43,354 nt of DNA, taken from positions 1 to 43,354 of the forward strand of contig NZ_FTMM01000026.1 of NCBI RefSeq assembly GCF_900156075.1, given 5' to 3'. The notes beneath the pieces are model-generated. The model did no database searches and was not told the origin of the DNA. It saw only the letters and a list, made by a program, of their open reading frames with translations. This stretch comes from Chryseobacterium sp. RU37D. Lineage in GTDB: Bacteria; Bacteroidota; Bacteroidia; Flavobacteriales; Weeksellaceae. Below are positions 42,941 through 43,354 of the stretch, in pieces (the stretch's first letter is position 1; every line of letters starts with the position of its first letter). A program made the position numbers and the translations under genes.

Positions 42941-43354
42941 TAACCCGTTGTGCATTTTAAATAATACTGACTTTTAAGTTATTTATATTTCGATTGAAAT
43001 AGGCTTTATTGATGAATTGCACAACGGTTAAAGCTGTTATTTTAGCTAATATCCTTGTTTTGAACCCATCAAAGGATTTAGCATAATTACGTCTAATCAT
43101 AAATTGGTCACATAATTGCGAAAACAATGTCTCGATCCTCTTTCGCTGTTTTTTGAACAAATAAAATTGAGGCCTGTAATCTTTCTGATTCACTCTTTTA
43201 GGCGTTTCCAATTCAATATGTGCGTAATTGAACAGATCAATTTGAATTTCAGTCGACAAATACTTTGAAAAATACCACTTATAGAACAAACCGCATGAAG
43301 TTTATAACCATAAAAATGCATTTGCTGAGAGGCACAAAAACCTCTGTTTGGATA
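42941..43354 (-). mobile_element. IS982-family element, right part outside window
   Basis: The transposase remnant reads on the minus strand. The likely 3' terminal repeat is TGCACAACGGGTTA (complement of 42941-42954), three bases past the transposase stop. A nearly identical TGCACAACGGTTA occurs inside the element at 43018-43030. The element sits 41 bases before the restriction enzyme ATG, so its insertion may affect that gene's promoter. Confidence 0.8.
42957..43354 (-). pseudogene. IS982 transposase, internally deleted and frameshifted, partial
   Basis: The C-terminal part (43289-42957) contains KRIETLFSQLCDQFMIRRNY and the usual ending INNLKVSII. Upstream, in a different frame (43354 to about 43265), the sequence reads YPNRGFCASQQMHFYGYKLH then AVCSISGIFQS, also typical IS982. 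The two parts join around 43262-43266 (GIFQS directly to YLSTEIQ). From memory of the family, the roughly 35 residues normally between them, including the GD(K/R)GY segment with the second catalytic Asp, are missing and the frame has shifted. The copy should be inactive. The 5' end lies outside the window. Confidence 0.85.

Noticed and set aside
42957..43289. A 110-residue complete protein starting at 43289
   Set aside because: It is the C-terminal piece of an IS982 transposase, and the sequence upstream continues the same family in another frame.

Overview
The window looks like a chromosome segment of a flavobacterium close to Chryseobacterium. Three things suggest this: the A+T-rich sequence, the many TAnnTTTG-type -7 promoter boxes in place of sigma70 boxes, and the gene neighbourhoods (ftsH with rsfS, lptF with tgt, DUF4271 with hemD, DUF4296 lipoprotein, RprX/RprY-like two-component pair). 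Protein motifs throughout are typical of Bacteroidota. The genus is an inference. No tRNA, rRNA or CRISPR was seen.

Positions 1-25818 are mostly core genome. In order they hold a partial tandem repeat, a secreted M28 peptidase, an MsbA-like ABC exporter, a DUF1801 protein followed by a 236-bp MITE, a minus-strand block (psd, cdsA, LUD protein, then ftsH and rsfS behind their own terminator), birA, and a minus-strand block (lptF/G, tgt, DUF4296 lipoprotein, polyprenol-phosphate mannosyltransferase). Then come DUF4271-hemD, oligopeptidase B with a small partner, an SRPBCC protein, and a histidine kinase with its response regulator. A metal-flavoured group follows: a lipoprotein with three Pro/His/Cys repeats, a small Cys-rich secreted protein and a TonB receptor with two HMA domains. 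An AraC regulator and an OsmC protein close this part. Intergenic repeats (twin GGCTAAAGCC hairpins, a CCGTAGGAATCTA inverted repeat) lie between these genes.

Positions 26165-37105 form a more A+T-rich accessory block that reads as a ribosomally made, modified peptide (RiPP) gene cluster. Two short precursors (34919-35116 and 35167-35370) share the stretch KLTGGILGACH, a double-glycine leader junction followed by a conserved core start. A C39-peptidase ABC transporter and a HlyD adaptor would cleave and export them. The candidate tailoring enzymes are an HExxH protein resembling alpha-ketoglutarate peptide beta-hydroxylases, a DUF6734-like glycosyltransferase, a divergent aldo/keto reductase, a CmoA-like carboxy-SAM synthase homologue and an N2227/carnosine-methyltransferase-like enzyme. 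A strong promoter precedes the precursors and an attenuator-like terminator separates them from the two methyltransferase-fold genes. The pairing of a CmoA-like protein with an N2227-like protein beside cores that carry a conserved Cys-His is the most novel feature in the window. It suggests His (or Cys) methylation or carboxymethylation.

Positions 37107-43354 hold four 24-bp-spaced GTGGTCAATTTG repeats (probably a lone IS21-type end), a conserved hypothetical gene, a giant single-chain type ISP restriction-modification enzyme, and the end of an IS982-family element whose transposase carries an internal deletion. Everything from about 26 kb to the right edge therefore looks like horizontally acquired cargo.
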